Of a stretch of DNA of 64,000 nt, positions 25,124 to 36,456 are shown piece by piece (the first letter of the stretch is position 1; every line of letters starts with the position of its first letter). The notes under the pieces were generated by a model that was given only the letters and a program-made list of their open reading frames with translations, was not told the origin of the DNA and did not search any database. Origin of the DNA: Thalassomonas haliotis (lineage in GTDB: Bacteria; Pseudomonadota; Gammaproteobacteria; Enterobacterales; Alteromonadaceae); contig NZ_CP059693.1 of assembly GCF_028657945.1 (NCBI RefSeq), forward strand, positions 5,084,001 to 5,148,000, in the 5' to 3' direction. The translations under genes were made by a program, and so were the position numbers.

Positions 25124-25482
25124 ACATCTCTAAAGACAAACCCGCCACCGGCTCTGTCAATGAAGATAAAAATGCCAAAGAAGGCACAGCCAATGCTGAA
25201 GCTAAAGATAACAGCAAAGATGACAGCAAGAGTAACAAAAGAAGTGCTGAACAAAAGGCCATTTCCGCTGAAGTTTTAGCACTGACCAATGACTTTAATG
25301 CCTTCAGCGCAAACTGCGCCTTTCTCTGTGAAGCCTTCGCCGCGATTGCCAGTGACCAGTCAAGCATGGACGCCTATATCGTTTATGGCTTTAACCGCTA
25401 TGGTCTCTGGATAAAAGAGCAGGTGACAAACTTCGATGAAAGGATAGAAAAACTGCAAGAGCACATCAGAGAGCAGCACTGA
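25120..25482 (+). CDS. hypothetical protein (120 aa)
   Basis: The ATG at 25120 has CAGGAG before it and overlaps the previous stop; the frame is open upstream to 25087, but that start lacks such a site. A low-complexity Lys/Asp/Ser/Asn-rich N-terminal half is followed by a helical part (NDFNAFSANCAFLCEAFAAI; DERIEKLQEHIREQH). No domain is recognised. A hairpin AGCCCG/CGGGCT at 25529-25550 follows and probably ends the transcript. Confidence 0.6.
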   Translation: MNISKDKPATGSVNEDKNAKEGTANAEAKDNSKDDSKSNKRSAEQKAISAEVLALTNDFNAFSANCAFLCEAFAAIASDQSSMDAYIVYGFNRYGLWIKEQVTNFDERIEKLQEHIREQH

Positions 25483-25528
25483 TAACGACTTGGCTCACTC
25501 CTCAGAAGGAGGCAATTAAACAATGCAA

Positions 25529-25556
25529 AGCCCGTTTTACCAAGCGGGCTATTTAA
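25529..25556 (+). terminator. terminator-like hairpin
   Basis: AGCCCG (25529-25534) and CGGGCT (25545-25550) form a stem around a T-rich loop, followed by ATTTAA. It sits 46 bp after the stop of the 120-aa gene. Confidence 0.5.
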
Positions 25557-25739
25557 CGCCAACTTCAGCCGGACTGGCGCAGTAGCAACAGCGCCGGCTG
25601 AAAGAAATCACCAGGCCTTTAACTATTGTCAGCAAAGCTTGAATAAAGAACATCTTTTTGTAGTGAAATTTTTTCTGTCTGCTGCTTGGCTATATTCATT
25701 AACCGCACAAATATTGCCGGTCAAAACCACTAAGGCCAG

Positions 25740-26230
25740 CCCCGTCAGCAATAAAGCCGCAGGACCCCCCTAAGTTAATAGCAAGCGAGTAAGCAAACTG
25801 CTCTTCCGGTTGTTTCAGATTTTCCAATACCGCCGTACCGCTATCAAAATGATACATGCGATCCGCCAGCTGGAAATACCTGTCGTCATGGCTGATAACA
25901 ATAACCGTTTTCCCTCCGCCCTTAAGTGCAGGTCAAAGTTCCCGGTAAAAATAGTCCCGGAAACAGGTGTCTTGATCCGCCGCCCATTCGTCAAACAGGT
26001 AAATAGCGGCACCTTATCCGCCATTTGCAGCCTTTCCTGCTACTCCTGCCTGCCCGACTAAGGCGCCGTGTTTATCCTGCATAGGTTCAAACAAATAAAA
26101 GTCGGAAAATACCGTGGAGAAATGATTGCGCTACCAGTGAATATTCTCTTTATCTATGCGTTTATCTCCCAGGTGTAAATCGCCTTCTTGCGCCTGGTAC
26201 AAGCCCACCTGCACTTCGGCAAAGGTTGAC
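25740..26230 (-). pseudogene. decayed peptide-exporter ABC transporter (cyclic-peptide type)
   Basis: Minus-strand translation shows the order of an ABC nucleotide-binding domain of the PvdE/SyrD-type exporters. It reads FAEVQVGLYQAQEGDLHLG, then HFSTVFSDFYLFE, then IYLFDEWAADQD (Walker B), then GKTVIVISHDDRYFQLADRM (H-loop). Several stops interrupt it: after HW near 26130, after ANGG near 26020, and after FYREL near 25945. The signature motif and the Walker A and membrane parts are missing. It is clearly a relic. With the two small ORFs upstream it may be what is left of a peptide export or synthesis locus. Confidence 0.75.
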
Positions 26231-26408
26231 TGTTAATATTTGTTCGTTTTCTGCCGACAAAACAGTCAATTGAAAAATAATTTCAAGCAAAGACATCACT
26301 ACAGAGCATCGAACTACACCAGAATGGAGCAAGCACATCAGGAGTCAACAGCTGCCCCGCCAGACCCGGCAGTTGCTCTTTAGCGGTTATATCGGCAGGC
26401 CGGGGCGG

Positions 26409-26921
26409 CTAGGCTAACTTCCTTTCAAACAGGTTGATTTCTTCATTGCTGCCGGGCAAAGTGATCAATCCCTGATAGGTAAACTCCAGGCGTTTAAGTA
26501 AACTTACCGAGGCACTATTATCTATACTGGTTATGGCCTGTAGCACAGGCAAGTTAAGCTGTTCCCTGGCATGTTTTATCACCGCTTCCACGGATTCAAG
26601 ACCAAACCCCTGGCGGCAATGCTCGGTTAAAATGGCATAGCCGACTTCCGGGTGTTCAACTCCGGGCCGTTTGATTAGGCCCGAAAGGCCTATGGTTTGC
26701 CCGGTATCTTTTCGCTCAATACAATAAAGACTAAAACCCAGCTCTTGCTGCATCGCCAGCGGCCCTGATTTAAGATAATGCTTGGCGTCATCAAGGGTGC
26801 GTATCTGCTTATCGCCGATATTTTCCAGGTAGGCGGGTTCATTCATCAGGGTTAACATCAAGGGAGCATCGTCCAGATTAACGACACGTAACAGCAGGCG
26901 TGAACTTTCGGTGATCATCAT
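26409..26921 (-). CDS. GNAT family acetyltransferase
   Basis: A 170-aa protein of the RimJ/RimL-like GNAT type, beginning ITESSRLLLRVVNLDDAPLM. It contains IGLSGLIKRPGVEHPEVGYAI and a RQGFGLESVEAVI acetyl-CoA-binding segment, then the typical ITSIDNSASVSLLKRLEF stretch. The family transfers acetyl from acetyl-CoA to an amine, often a protein N-terminus or small molecule; the acceptor cannot be told. Two ATGs stand in tandem at 26921 and 26918. It stands alone between the ABC relic and murA. Confidence 0.9.
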   Translation of the reverse strand: MMITESSRLLLRVVNLDDAPLMLTLMNEPAYLENIGDKQIRTLDDAKHYLKSGPLAMQQELGFSLYCIERKDTGQTIGLSGLIKRPGVEHPEVGYAILTEHCRQGFGLESVEAVIKHAREQLNLPVLQAITSIDNSASVSLLKRLEFTYQGLITLPGSNEEINLFERKLA

Positions 26922-27047
26922 TGTTATTGTTCCTTAATCGATTATTGATCTAATTTATCATATTTTTTTATGATAATGCTCCGGTTCGTCCATAAAGCCG
27001 CTTTATTGGCTGCCGGAAGCCGGTAAACAGCCCCTACATCCTGCACA

Positions 27048-27076
27048 TAAAAAAGCCCCGGTAAATGACCGGGGCT
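27048..27076 (-). terminator. rho-independent terminator of murA
   Basis: AGCCCCGG (27054-27061) and CCGGGGCT (27069-27076) form a perfect stem followed on the minus strand by six T. It lies 30 bp past the murA stop. Confidence 0.9.
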
Positions 27077-27105
27077 GATATGCTTAAAGGTTTAGCGGGT
27101 GTAAA

Positions 27106-28652
<1,547 letters not shown>

Positions 28653-28661
28653 GGTTTTCTC

Positions 28662-28964
28662 CTAACTCTCGGTAATGGGTAAAAAATGATCGACACCGCT
28701 AAGTTTGGCCAATTTAAGTAAATCTTCGGGCAGGTGTGTCAACTCAACCTTTTTATGGGCCTTTTCAGCCTGCTCAACCAAAGCCAGTAACCAGGCAAGG
28801 CCCGCGGTATCGACACCGTTAATGGCTTTTAAGTCCAACACAGTGTGGTCATTTTTTAATAGTTTTTTAATGGTATTACCGGCTAACGTCGGCACGGTAT
28901 GACGGGTAAATTCCCCGGACAAAGCGCCGCCCTCAGCCGATAAGGCAAATTCAATCTGGCTCAC
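28662..28964 (-). CDS. mlaB: Mla system STAS-domain subunit MlaB
   Basis: A 100-aa STAS-domain protein with the phosphorylation-site-like loop INGVDTAGLAWLLALVEQA. MlaB binds the MlaF ATPase and stabilises the MlaFEDB lipid transporter at the inner membrane. The start is GTG at 28964, immediately after the mlaC stop, so translation is coupled. It is in the normal operon order. Confidence 0.93.
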   Translation of the reverse strand: MSQIEFALSAEGGALSGEFTRHTVPTLAGNTIKKLLKNDHTVLDLKAINGVDTAGLAWLLALVEQAEKAHKKVELTHLPEDLLKLAKLSGVDHFLPITES

Positions 28965-28967
28965 AGG

Positions 28968-29621
28968 TTAACCTTGCTCTGATTTAAAGACAATATTACG
29001 CTGACTTTTTTCTTTCAGCATTTGCGTGACATAAGGCAAACCTTTCTGACGGATCAGGCTACTCAACTCCGCCTGCTTGCTGTCGAGCAGGCTCACACCT
29101 TCTGCCACCATATCAAAGGCTTTCCACTCGTTGGTTTTACGGCTTTTACGTACCTTAAAGGAGATATCGATGGGATCACGACCCGGTTCTATGACCTGGG
29201 TATTAACGGCAACGATTTTCTTTTTCCCTAAAGGTCTGCCCGGCTCAAACTCTACTTTTTGCCTGTTATACAAGGTAAAGACCTGGGCATAGGAAGTCAC
29301 TAAATACTCTTTAAAAGCCGGCACAAATTCCGCCCGGTCTTTTTTGCTGGTTTTAGCGAAATGTTTGCCGATCACTTTACCTGCGGCATATTTATAATTG
29401 ATATACGGCATCAATTCTTCACGTACTATCGACTTCAATAAATTCGGATCTTTTCTGATTTGCGTCTGCTCATCGGCAAAACGCTTAAAAGTGATCTCAG
29501 CCACCTGCTGGATCATTTTATAGGGATCTTTTTTATCCACCTGACCGCTGTTTGCCTGAACGCTGACACTAAGTCCGGCGGCCACGGTTAACATTGCAAG
29601 TAACGCGAAAAATTTTTTCAT
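28968..29621 (-). CDS. mlaC: Mla periplasmic phospholipid carrier MlaC
   Basis: A signal peptide (MKKFFALLAMLTVAAGLSVSVQA) precedes a 195-residue MlaC/Tol-Ttg2 domain with DPYKMIQQVAE, MPYINYKYAAGKVIGKHF and a FKVRKSRKTNEWKAFDM segment. It shuttles phospholipid between the outer membrane MlaA complex and MlaFEDB. The ATG at 29621 has AGGATT upstream and overlaps the mlaD end by a few bases; the longer frame to 29666 has no signal-like N-terminus. Confidence 0.95.
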   Translation of the reverse strand: MKKFFALLAMLTVAAGLSVSVQANSGQVDKKDPYKMIQQVAEITFKRFADEQTQIRKDPNLLKSIVREELMPYINYKYAAGKVIGKHFAKTSKKDRAEFVPAFKEYLVTSYAQVFTLYNRQKVEFEPGRPLGKKKIVAVNTQVIEPGRDPIDISFKVRKSRKTNEWKAFDMVAEGVSLLDSKQAELSSLIRQKGLPYVTQMLKEKSQRNIVFKSEQG

Positions 29622-29628
29622 AATAATC

Positions 29629-30099
29629 CTAGTCATCACTGCCCTGGCTAAATAAAAACTGACCAATCAGTTCTTCAAGCACTAAGGCCGGTTTAGTATC
29701 TTCAATAAAGTCACCGGGTAACAAGGTTTCTACCGATTCATCCATAAACCCCGGATGTAAACCGATAAACTGCTCCCCCAAAAGACCCGCGGTAAGAATG
29801 GAGACCGAGGTTGCTTCGGAGAAATTCTTATACTGGGCATAAATATTTAATGTCACCACAGGAGTATAATCTTCTTCATCCAGGACAATATTACTGACCC
29901 GGCCCACAACCACACCGCCAACTTTGATCGGAGAGCGTACTTTTAACCCGCCGATATTATCAAATTTAGCGTATAGATCATATGTTTCGCCATTACCGGA
30001 AATACCACTGTCCGCCACTTTTAACGACAACATCAATAAGGCCACTATGCCCAGGGCTACGAAAAAACCCACCATTAACTCTATTTTTTTTGACACCAT
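29629..30099 (-). CDS. mlaD: Mla MCE-domain subunit MlaD
   Basis: An N-terminal membrane helix (MVGFFVALGIVALLMLSL) is followed by an MCE domain: LYAKFDNIGGLKVRSPIKVGGVVVG, and later LLGEQFIGLHPG. MlaD forms a periplasmic hexamer on the MlaFEB core and passes phospholipids. At 156 aa it is somewhat shorter than the E. coli protein, lacking much of its C-terminal tail. An ATG at 30099 after GGGTGG is preferred to the GTG at 30108. Confidence 0.94.
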   Translation of the reverse strand: MVSKKIELMVGFFVALGIVALLMLSLKVADSGISGNGETYDLYAKFDNIGGLKVRSPIKVGGVVVGRVSNIVLDEEDYTPVVTLNIYAQYKNFSEATSVSILTAGLLGEQFIGLHPGFMDESVETLLPGDFIEDTKPALVLEELIGQFLFSQGSDD

Positions 30100-30205
30100 G
30101 TCATCCACCCAAATGCTTTTAACAATAAACGAAAAATTTCTTATAAAAACTCATCAACATCAGCGAGTTCTCTCAAATCAGCTCAAATCAGTTTCAAGCC
30201 AGCCA

Positions 30206-30982
30206 TTAACCGGCAAACATCAGCGCCGTCAGGATAAAATCTAACCCCAGGACCACTAAAGAAGACTGTACTACGGTTGCGGTTGTCGCCCGGCTGATGC
30301 CTTCAGAAGTAGGCTCACAGCTATACCCCTTATAAACCGCTATCCAGGTAACGACAAAGGCAAAAAACAGGCTTTTAATCACACCGTTTAATATATCCCC
30401 CTGAAAGTCCACCTGCGCCTGCATTACCGACCAGAAAGTACCGCCATCAACGCCAAGCCAGTCAACACCGACCAGGTGGGCGCCTAAAATGCCCACCATA
30501 GAGAAAATCGCCGCCAGCAGCGGCAAACTGATAAAGCCGGCCCAAAAGCGCGGTGCGATCACCCGGCGCAGCGGGTCAACCGCCATCATTTCCAGACTGG
30601 ATAATTGCTCGGTCGCTTTCATCAAACCGATTTCCGCGGTCAGCGCCGAACCAGCCCGGCCGGCAAACAACAAGGCAGCCACCACAGGTCCCAGTTCCCT
30701 GAGCAGGGATAAGGCCACCATAGGCCCTAAACTTGCCTCGGCGCCGTAACCCACCAGTATGGTGTATCCCTGCAGCGCCAGTACCATACCGATAAAGGTG
30801 CCGGACACTAAAATAATAATAAGGGACTGCACCCCTACGGCATAAAGCTGGGTCAGCAACAGCGGCAAACCTTTCCTGACATTTGGCCAATGTAATAACG
30901 CCGAAGTGAGCATGATCACCGCCCGTCCCAGGCCGCTGATAAGGTTAACGGTTTGTTGTCCTAAAAAATGTATCTGCTTCAT
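30206..30982 (-). CDS. mlaE: Mla permease MlaE
   Basis: A 258-aa permease with five to six hydrophobic segments and the MlaE/YrbE family pattern ([35 protein letters not shown], and a [10 protein letters not shown] block). Two copies assemble with MlaF, MlaB and the MlaD hexamer in the inner membrane. Its ATG overlaps the mlaF stop as TAATG. A 106-bp gap separates it from mlaD. Confidence 0.96.
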   Translation of the reverse strand: MKQIHFLGQQTVNLISGLGRAVIMLTSALLHWPNVRKGLPLLLTQLYAVGVQSLIIILVSGTFIGMVLALQGYTILVGYGAEASLGPMVALSLLRELGPVVAALLFAGRAGSALTAEIGLMKATEQLSSLEMMAVDPLRRVIAPRFWAGFISLPLLAAIFSMVGILGAHLVGVDWLGVDGGTFWSVMQAQVDFQGDILNGVIKSLFFAFVVTWIAVYKGYSCEPTSEGISRATTATVVQSSLVVLGLDFILTALMFAG

Positions 30983-31791
30983 TATTTACCCGCCCCGGTG
31001 CCGATAAGTTCTTCCCGGTAAGGGGCCGAATTAAAGTGAAACGGCACCGGGCCATCGGAGTCGCCATTAATAAACTGGCGCACCAGAGGCGAGGTTTGCC
31101 GGTTGATTTGCTCCGGCGTGCCGTGACCGATAATTTTTTTCTCGGCGATAATATAGATGTAATCGGCAATACTCATTACTTCCGGCACATCGTGAGAAAC
31201 GACAACTGAAGTCAACCCCAGGGCATCCGCCAACGAACGGATTAACCGTACGATCACCCCCATGGAAATAGGATCTTGTCCGGCAAAAGGTTCGTCATAG
31301 AGAATAAGTTCGGGATCTAAGGCAATCGCCCGGGCCAGGGCAGCGCGACGTGCCATGCCGCCGGATAACTCACTGGGTTTAAGATGCCGGGCGCCGCGCA
31401 GGCCAACCGCTTCGAGTTTCATCAGCACCATTTTTTCAATCAGGGCTTCGGGTAACTGGCTGTGCTCGCGGATGGGAAATGCGATATTGTCATAAACCGA
31501 CATGTCGCTAAATAATGCCCCGCTCTGAAACAGCATGCTCATGCGCTTGCGGGTTTCATACAAGGCATTGCGTGATAAGGCCGGAATGTTCTGGCCGTCA
31601 AATAAAATCTTACCGCTTTGCGGCTTCAATTGACCGCCGATCAGGCGTAACAGCGTGGTTTTCCCTATCCCGCTGGGCCCCATTATCGCCGTGACTTTTC
31701 CTTTTGGGATCGACAAACTGATATCATCATAAATGACACGTTCATCCCGTTTAAACGTGATATTTTGAATATCAACTAAAGTTTTTGGCAT
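30982..31791 (-). CDS. mlaF: Mla ATPase MlaF
   Basis: A 269-aa ABC ATPase, the family's usual length. Walker A is [11 protein letters not shown], the signature is [14 protein letters not shown], Walker B is [13 protein letters not shown] and the H-loop is VVSHDVPEV. It powers phospholipid movement between inner membrane and MlaC. It is the first gene of mlaFEDCB-ibaG-murA; the promoter lies in the divergent gap to the right. Confidence 0.97.
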   Translation of the reverse strand: MPKTLVDIQNITFKRDERVIYDDISLSIPKGKVTAIMGPSGIGKTTLLRLIGGQLKPQSGKILFDGQNIPALSRNALYETRKRMSMLFQSGALFSDMSVYDNIAFPIREHSQLPEALIEKMVLMKLEAVGLRGARHLKPSELSGGMARRAALARAIALDPELILYDEPFAGQDPISMGVIVRLIRSLADALGLTSVVVSHDVPEVMSIADYIYIIAEKKIIGHGTPEQINRQTSPLVRQFINGDSDGPVPFHFNSAPYREELIGTGAGK

Positions 31792-32134
31792 CTTCTCGGT
31801 CTTAACTTCAATCGTGAGTGAAAATTTTTTTGCGGCATTTTACCCCAGAGCGAGAATTACTGCACCAGCAAATCGTAATTAAATATGTCGCTTTGATGTA
31901 AGATTTTGTTCATTTTTGTAAGTTTTGTTTGATAAAATGGCCGAAGGCAGTTGTTACAAAATAAATGTCACAATTGCCCCTGTTTCAAGGTAAGATCTCC
32001 GGTCAACATCAAAAACTGGTTATTTTTTAACTAACAACTTTTAATAATTGGATTTTTTTATCCTCATTCACTATTTTTGCTTTTTTTTTTTACTGCAACC
32101 AGCGACAATTTAGGCTGAAATTCGGGAGTCGTAG
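31792..32134. other. divergent promoter region between mlaF and the yrbG operon
   Basis: A 343-bp AT-rich gap without a gene. It must contain the promoters of both operons. TTTGATAAAATGG near 31927 and the T-rich tract at 32085-32092 are notable, but no operator is recognised. Confidence 0.5.
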
Positions 32135-33118
32135 ATGTTAGTTCAAATAATTATCTTACTGGGGTCATTAATCGCCCTGGTATGGAGCGCAGACAAATTT
32201 GTCTTTGGCGCTTCTTCATTCGCAAGGAATCTTGGGGTTACCCCTATGGTGATCGGCCTGACCATAGTAGCCATGGGTTCTTCCGCACCGGAAATGATGG
32301 TCGCCGGCACCGCCTCCCTGCAAGGAAACCCGGATACCGCCGTAGGTAACGCCATTGGCTCCAATATCACCAATATCGCCCTGGTGCTGGGTCTCACCGC
32401 CTTATTCCAGCCGTTAATCGTGTCTTCGAAAACCATTAAACGAGAAATTCCGTTAGTACTCGCCATTACCGCCCTGGCTTATGCCATGTTATACGACAAC
32501 GAGCTTAGCTTCATCGAAGGCCTGATTTTGATGATAGGTTTTGCCACCTATATTATCACCTTATTGCTGATCACCTTAAAAAGAAGAAAAGAACATCCGA
32601 TAGATGATCCCATGATCCTCGAAGCCGAGCAGGAAGTACCTGAAGGGGTCAGCCTCGGCAGTTCCATTTTATGGCTGGTTGTCGGCATCATAGTATTGCC
32701 GTTAAGCGCCAATTTCCTGGTCGACTCTTCGGTGTTTATCGCCAAGGCATTTGGCATCAGCGACCTGGTGATAGGCCTGACCATTATTGCCATAGGCACC
32801 AGTTTACCTGAGCTTGCCGCCAGCATCATGAGTTTAATCAAAAAAGAAGACGACCTGGCGCTGGGTAATATTATCGGCTCGAATATCTTTAACATTTTGG
32901 CGGTATTGTCCCTGCCGGGACTTATCGCCCCCGGCGCCATTGACGGCCACGCCGCCACCCGGGATGCCCCTTATATGTTAGGTGTCACCCTGCTGCTGAT
33001 CTTGTTATGTTTCAGCCGTCAGCGCGGAGCATTCAGGGTAGGCCGGACCAAAGGCGGCATACTGCTGGGCTGTTTTATCGCCTACCAGTACCTTCTTTTT
33101 AGCCAGTTAAGCCATTGA
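32135..33118 (+). CDS. yrbG: calcium/sodium antiporter YrbG family
   Basis: A 327-aa CaCA exchanger with ten predicted helices. The two alpha repeats are clear: MGSSAPEMMVAG with GNAIGSNITNIAL in the first half, and IGTSLPELAAS with GNIIGSNIFNILA in the second. It exchanges Ca2+ and Na+ across the inner membrane; the physiological role in this operon is not well known. It heads the plus-strand envelope operon. Confidence 0.94.
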   Translation: MLVQIIILLGSLIALVWSADKFVFGASSFARNLGVTPMVIGLTIVAMGSSAPEMMVAGTASLQGNPDTAVGNAIGSNITNIALVLGLTALFQPLIVSSKTIKREIPLVLAITALAYAMLYDNELSFIEGLILMIGFATYIITLLLITLKRRKEHPIDDPMILEAEQEVPEGVSLGSSILWLVVGIIVLPLSANFLVDSSVFIAKAFGISDLVIGLTIIAIGTSLPELAASIMSLIKKEDDLALGNIIGSNIFNILAVLSLPGLIAPGAIDGHAATRDAPYMLGVTLLLILLCFSRQRGAFRVGRTKGGILLGCFIAYQYLLFSQLSH

Positions 33119-33166
33119 TAACAGCCGTAGCCGTCAAGGCTTTAGGAAAGTGCCAAGAAAAGTGTT

Positions 33167-34132
33167 ATGAAAAACTTTAAGCAATTAGCAAAAAATGTCC
33201 TGAAAATTGAGCAGCAAGCCGTGGCTGAGCTGGAGCAATATATCGACGACAGCTTTGAAAGCGCCTGCCAGCTGATGTATCACTGCAAAGGCCGGGTCAT
33301 TGTTATCGGCATGGGCAAATCAGGCCATATCGGCGGCAAAATAGCCGCAACGATGGCCAGCACCGGCACCCCGTCCTTTTTCGTTCACCCGGGAGAAGCC
33401 AGCCACGGCGACCTGGGCATGATCACCAGCGACGATGTCGTGCTGTGTATCTCCAACTCAGGAGAAACCAGCGAAGTATTGGCCATTATCCCGGTGATCA
33501 AACGTATCGGCAGCAAGCTGATTGCCATGACCGGCGAGCCGTTATCCACCCTGGCAAAACTTTCCGATACCCATGTCTGCATTAAAGTTTCCCAGGAAGC
33601 CTGTCCGCTGGGGCTGGCACCGACCTCCAGCACCACGGCAACCCTGGTGATGGGCGATGCTCTGGCGGTAGCGCTGTTAAACGCCCGCGGTTTTACCGCC
33701 GATGACTTTGCCTTGTCCCACCCCGGAGGCAGCTTAGGCAAACGCCTGTTATTGCGCCTGGGGGATATTATGCACCAGGATGAACGCCTGCCCGTGGTCA
33801 CGGATAAAGCCTTTATTAAAGATGCCCTGGTGGAAATGTCCCTTAAAGGGTTAGGCATGACCGCCGTCACCAATCAACAGGGCCAGTTGGCCGGATTATT
33901 TACCGATGGCGATCTTCGGCGCATACTTGATGATAAAATCGATATTCACCAGGACAATATCGCCTCGGTGATGACCATGTCCCCGACCACGGCCCATGGC
34001 GATATGTTGGCGGCAGAGGCATTAAAGATAATGGAAGATAAAAAAATCAACGGCCTGATCATAGTCGATGAAAACAATAAACCTGTGGGCGCCATGAATA
34101 TGCATGACCTGCTGAAATCGGGAGTGCTGTGA
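33167..34132 (+). CDS. kdsD: D-arabinose 5-phosphate isomerase
   Basis: It converts ribulose 5-phosphate to arabinose 5-phosphate, the entry to Kdo synthesis. An N-terminal SIS domain (GRVIVIGMGKSGHIGGKIA; CISNSGETSEVLA) is followed by two CBS modules (GLGMTAVTNQQGQLAGLFTDGDLRR and KINGLIIVDENNKPVGAMNMHDLL). Its 321 aa is near the usual length. The stop overlaps the kdsC ATG as TGATG. Confidence 0.96.
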   Translation: MKNFKQLAKNVLKIEQQAVAELEQYIDDSFESACQLMYHCKGRVIVIGMGKSGHIGGKIAATMASTGTPSFFVHPGEASHGDLGMITSDDVVLCISNSGETSEVLAIIPVIKRIGSKLIAMTGEPLSTLAKLSDTHVCIKVSQEACPLGLAPTSSTTATLVMGDALAVALLNARGFTADDFALSHPGGSLGKRLLLRLGDIMHQDERLPVVTDKAFIKDALVEMSLKGLGMTAVTNQQGQLAGLFTDGDLRRILDDKIDIHQDNIASVMTMSPTTAHGDMLAAEALKIMEDKKINGLIIVDENNKPVGAMNMHDLLKSGVL

Positions 34133-34677
34133 TGAATACCTTATATGGCCAGGTAAAAAAGCAAATCCTGGACAAAGCCGGTTTAATTAAATTACTGGTG
34201 TGTGATGTCGACGGGGTATTTTCCGACGGCCGCATCTACCTGGGCAACGACGGCGAGGAACTGAAGGCTTTTCATACCAAAGACGGTTTTGGCATCAAGG
34301 CATTAGGCGCCAGCGGCGTCGATATCGCCATAATTACCGGCCGACGCTCCAATATCGTCACCCAACGTATGCAGGCATTAAATGTCAGGCATATTATCCA
34401 GGGAGAAGAAGATAAGTTCCCGGCATTGACAGCACTGGCAGAGCAACAGGAACTCAGCCTGGATGAAATCGCCTATATCGGCGACGATATTCCGGATCTG
34501 GCCTGTATCGAAAATGTCGGCCTGGGGATCGCGGTACAGGACGCCCACCCAAGCGTACTTAATGGCGCCGATTATATCACTTTTACCCGCGGCGGTTTTG
34601 GCGCGGTGCGTGAAGTCTGCGATCTGATCATGTTAAGCCAGGGCAGCCTGGCCGGGGCAAAAGGTGCCAGTGTATGA
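34132..34677 (+). CDS. kdsC: 3-deoxy-D-manno-octulosonate 8-phosphate phosphatase
   Basis: A HAD-family phosphatase of 181 aa that removes phosphate from Kdo 8-phosphate. Motif I is LVCDVDGVFSDG, motif II is AIITGRRS, and the last motif is YIGDDIPDL. An upstream in-frame GTG at 34129 exists, but the ATG at 34132 fits the coupling with kdsD. The stop overlaps the lptC start as ATGA. Confidence 0.96.
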   Translation: MNTLYGQVKKQILDKAGLIKLLVCDVDGVFSDGRIYLGNDGEELKAFHTKDGFGIKALGASGVDIAIITGRRSNIVTQRMQALNVRHIIQGEEDKFPALTALAEQQELSLDEIAYIGDDIPDLACIENVGLGIAVQDAHPSVLNGADYITFTRGGFGAVREVCDLIMLSQGSLAGAKGASV

Positions 34678-35240
34678 ACCGATTATCGGTTTGGGCGCTG
34701 ATCTTTTTCTTATTAAGCGTCCTGGTCTACGGCGTGGCCGAGTGGCGCTCGTCCCTGGTGGAACAAACCGATGCTATCGACAGCGAGTTGATCCCGGACT
34801 TTATCGCCGAAGCACTTAAAAGCGATATTTACGATGTTTCCGGCAAACTTTCCCATAAAATAGATGCCCAGCGCATGGAGCATTATGCCAGCCTGGAATT
34901 CACCCATTTTGAATTCCCCAACTATACCTTATACCCGAAAAATGAATCCTCCCCCTGGAAAGTCAGTGCTAATGAAGCAACTTTATATAATAACAATAGG
35001 GTTATGCTGGAAAATCGGGTACGCTTGTTGGCAACAGCACCAGAAAGCCTGGTAAAAGAGATTCATTGTAAATACTTAGAATTAGATTTAAATACCAACA
35101 TCATCAGCTCAGATCAAACGGTAGTGATCAAAGGAAAAGGTTTCACTATGCACGGCTCCGGGCTGATAATTGACCTAAACACTAAACAGATGACACTTAC
35201 TGAACATGTCCAGACCATTTATGAAAAATCTAGCCGCTAG
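34674..35240 (+). CDS. lptC: LPS export protein LptC
   Basis: One N-terminal membrane helix (VWALIFFLLSVLVYGVAEW) anchors a periplasmic beta-jellyroll of about 165 residues (MEHYASLEFTHFEFPNYTLY; TNIISSDQTVVIKGKGFTMHG). LptC takes LPS from LptB2FG and hands it to LptA. It is the usual length (188 aa), overlaps kdsC by 4 bp and lptA by about 35 bp. Confidence 0.95.
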   Translation: MNRLSVWALIFFLLSVLVYGVAEWRSSLVEQTDAIDSELIPDFIAEALKSDIYDVSGKLSHKIDAQRMEHYASLEFTHFEFPNYTLYPKNESSPWKVSANEATLYNNNRVMLENRVRLLATAPESLVKEIHCKYLELDLNTNIISSDQTVVIKGKGFTMHGSGLIIDLNTKQMTLTEHVQTIYEKSSR

Positions 35241-35721
35241 TTTGCTGCTACTCAGCTCGGTAATAGCTGTGCCGGGCGTTAATGCCGCCAAAGCAGATTT
35301 TGAACAGAGAATAAAAATAGACTCTGACCGCCAGGCCGCCGATTTGAAAAACAAGATTGCCAGCTACCTGGATAATGTCAAAATTACCCAGGGCTCTTTG
35401 GTGATCAATGCCGATATCGTCCAGGTCTTCGGCGAAAAAGACAGCGACGTGAAAACCTACCTGGCCAAAGGCAACCCGGCCACCTTCGAGCAGTTGCTCG
35501 ATGACGGCAAAAAGATCAATTTGCAGGCGGACGAAATCAAATATGAGCCGGGCAAGAATATGATCACTATTTCCGGCCATGCACTATTGCGCCAGCAAGA
35601 CAGCCAGGTCAGCGGCAGCAGGATCACCTACAATACCCTGACCGAACAGCTCAGCGCAGAAAGCGATAAAAATGAACGTGTTACTACGATATTAGAACCC
35701 GAAAGCAAAGATAAAAACTAA
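35206..35721 (+). CDS. lptA: LPS transport periplasmic protein LptA
   Basis: A signal peptide (KNLAASLLLLSSVIAVPGVNA) precedes an OstA-type beta-jellyroll: DNVKITQGSLVINADIVQVFG, and later SGSRITYNTLTEQLSAES. LptA polymerises into the periplasmic bridge for LPS. The ATG may be 35206 or, more naturally for the signal peptide, 35221. Both lie inside the end of lptC and neither has a strong ribosome site, so translation is likely coupled. Confidence 0.95.
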   Translation: MSRPFMKNLAASLLLLSSVIAVPGVNAAKADFEQRIKIDSDRQAADLKNKIASYLDNVKITQGSLVINADIVQVFGEKDSDVKTYLAKGNPATFEQLLDDGKKINLQADEIKYEPGKNMITISGHALLRQQDSQVSGSRITYNTLTEQLSAESDKNERVTTILEPESKDKN

Positions 35722-35724
35722 TCT

Positions 35725-36456
35725 ATGAGCAAAGCAACCTTAGTCGCAGAAGGACTGGCAAAAGCCTACAAAGGCCGTAAAGTGGTAAAGAATGTCAGCC
35801 TGCAGGTCTCTTCCGGACAAATCGTCGGCTTACTGGGCCCTAATGGTGCAGGCAAAACCACGTCTTTTTATATGATCGTCGGTTTAGTGGCTAACGACAG
35901 TGGTAAGATCACCCTGAATGACGAAGATCTGACGTTAGCGCCGATGCACGAGCGGGCACGCAAGGGCATAGGTTATTTACCTCAGGAAGCTTCTATTTTC
36001 AGGAAGTTATCCGTTTACGACAATATCATGGCGATACTGCAAACCCAGAAGCACCTCAGCACTGTCGAGCGGGAACAAAAGCTGGAGCATTTACTGGAAG
36101 AATTTAATATCGGCCATATCAAAGATAATACCGGTATGAGCCTGTCTGGCGGCGAACGTCGCCGGGTGGAAATAGCCCGGGCACTGGCGGCGGATCCGAA
36201 ATTTATTTTGCTTGATGAACCCTTCGCCGGAGTTGACCCTATTTCTGTAGGTGATATAAAGAAGATAATAATACATTTAAAACAGCGCGGTATTGGCATA
36301 TTAATTACCGATCACAATGTCAGGGAAACCCTGGATGTGTGTGAGCATGCTTATATCGTCAGCCACGGAGAATTGATTGCACAAGGCAATGCAGATCAAA
36401 TACTTGCAAATCAGCAGGTAAGAGATGTATACCTAGGAGAGCAATTCACGCTATAG
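35725..36456 (+). CDS. lptB: LPS export ATPase LptB
   Basis: A 243-aa ABC ATPase with Walker [12 protein letters not shown], signature [14 protein letters not shown], Walker [14 protein letters not shown] and H-loop LITDHNVRE. It drives LPS extraction with LptF and LptG, which are encoded elsewhere. It starts 4 bp after the lptA stop. Confidence 0.97.
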   Translation: MSKATLVAEGLAKAYKGRKVVKNVSLQVSSGQIVGLLGPNGAGKTTSFYMIVGLVANDSGKITLNDEDLTLAPMHERARKGIGYLPQEASIFRKLSVYDNIMAILQTQKHLSTVEREQKLEHLLEEFNIGHIKDNTGMSLSGGERRRVEIARALAADPKFILLDEPFAGVDPISVGDIKKIIIHLKQRGIGILITDHNVRETLDVCEHAYIVSHGELIAQGNADQILANQQVRDVYLGEQFTL

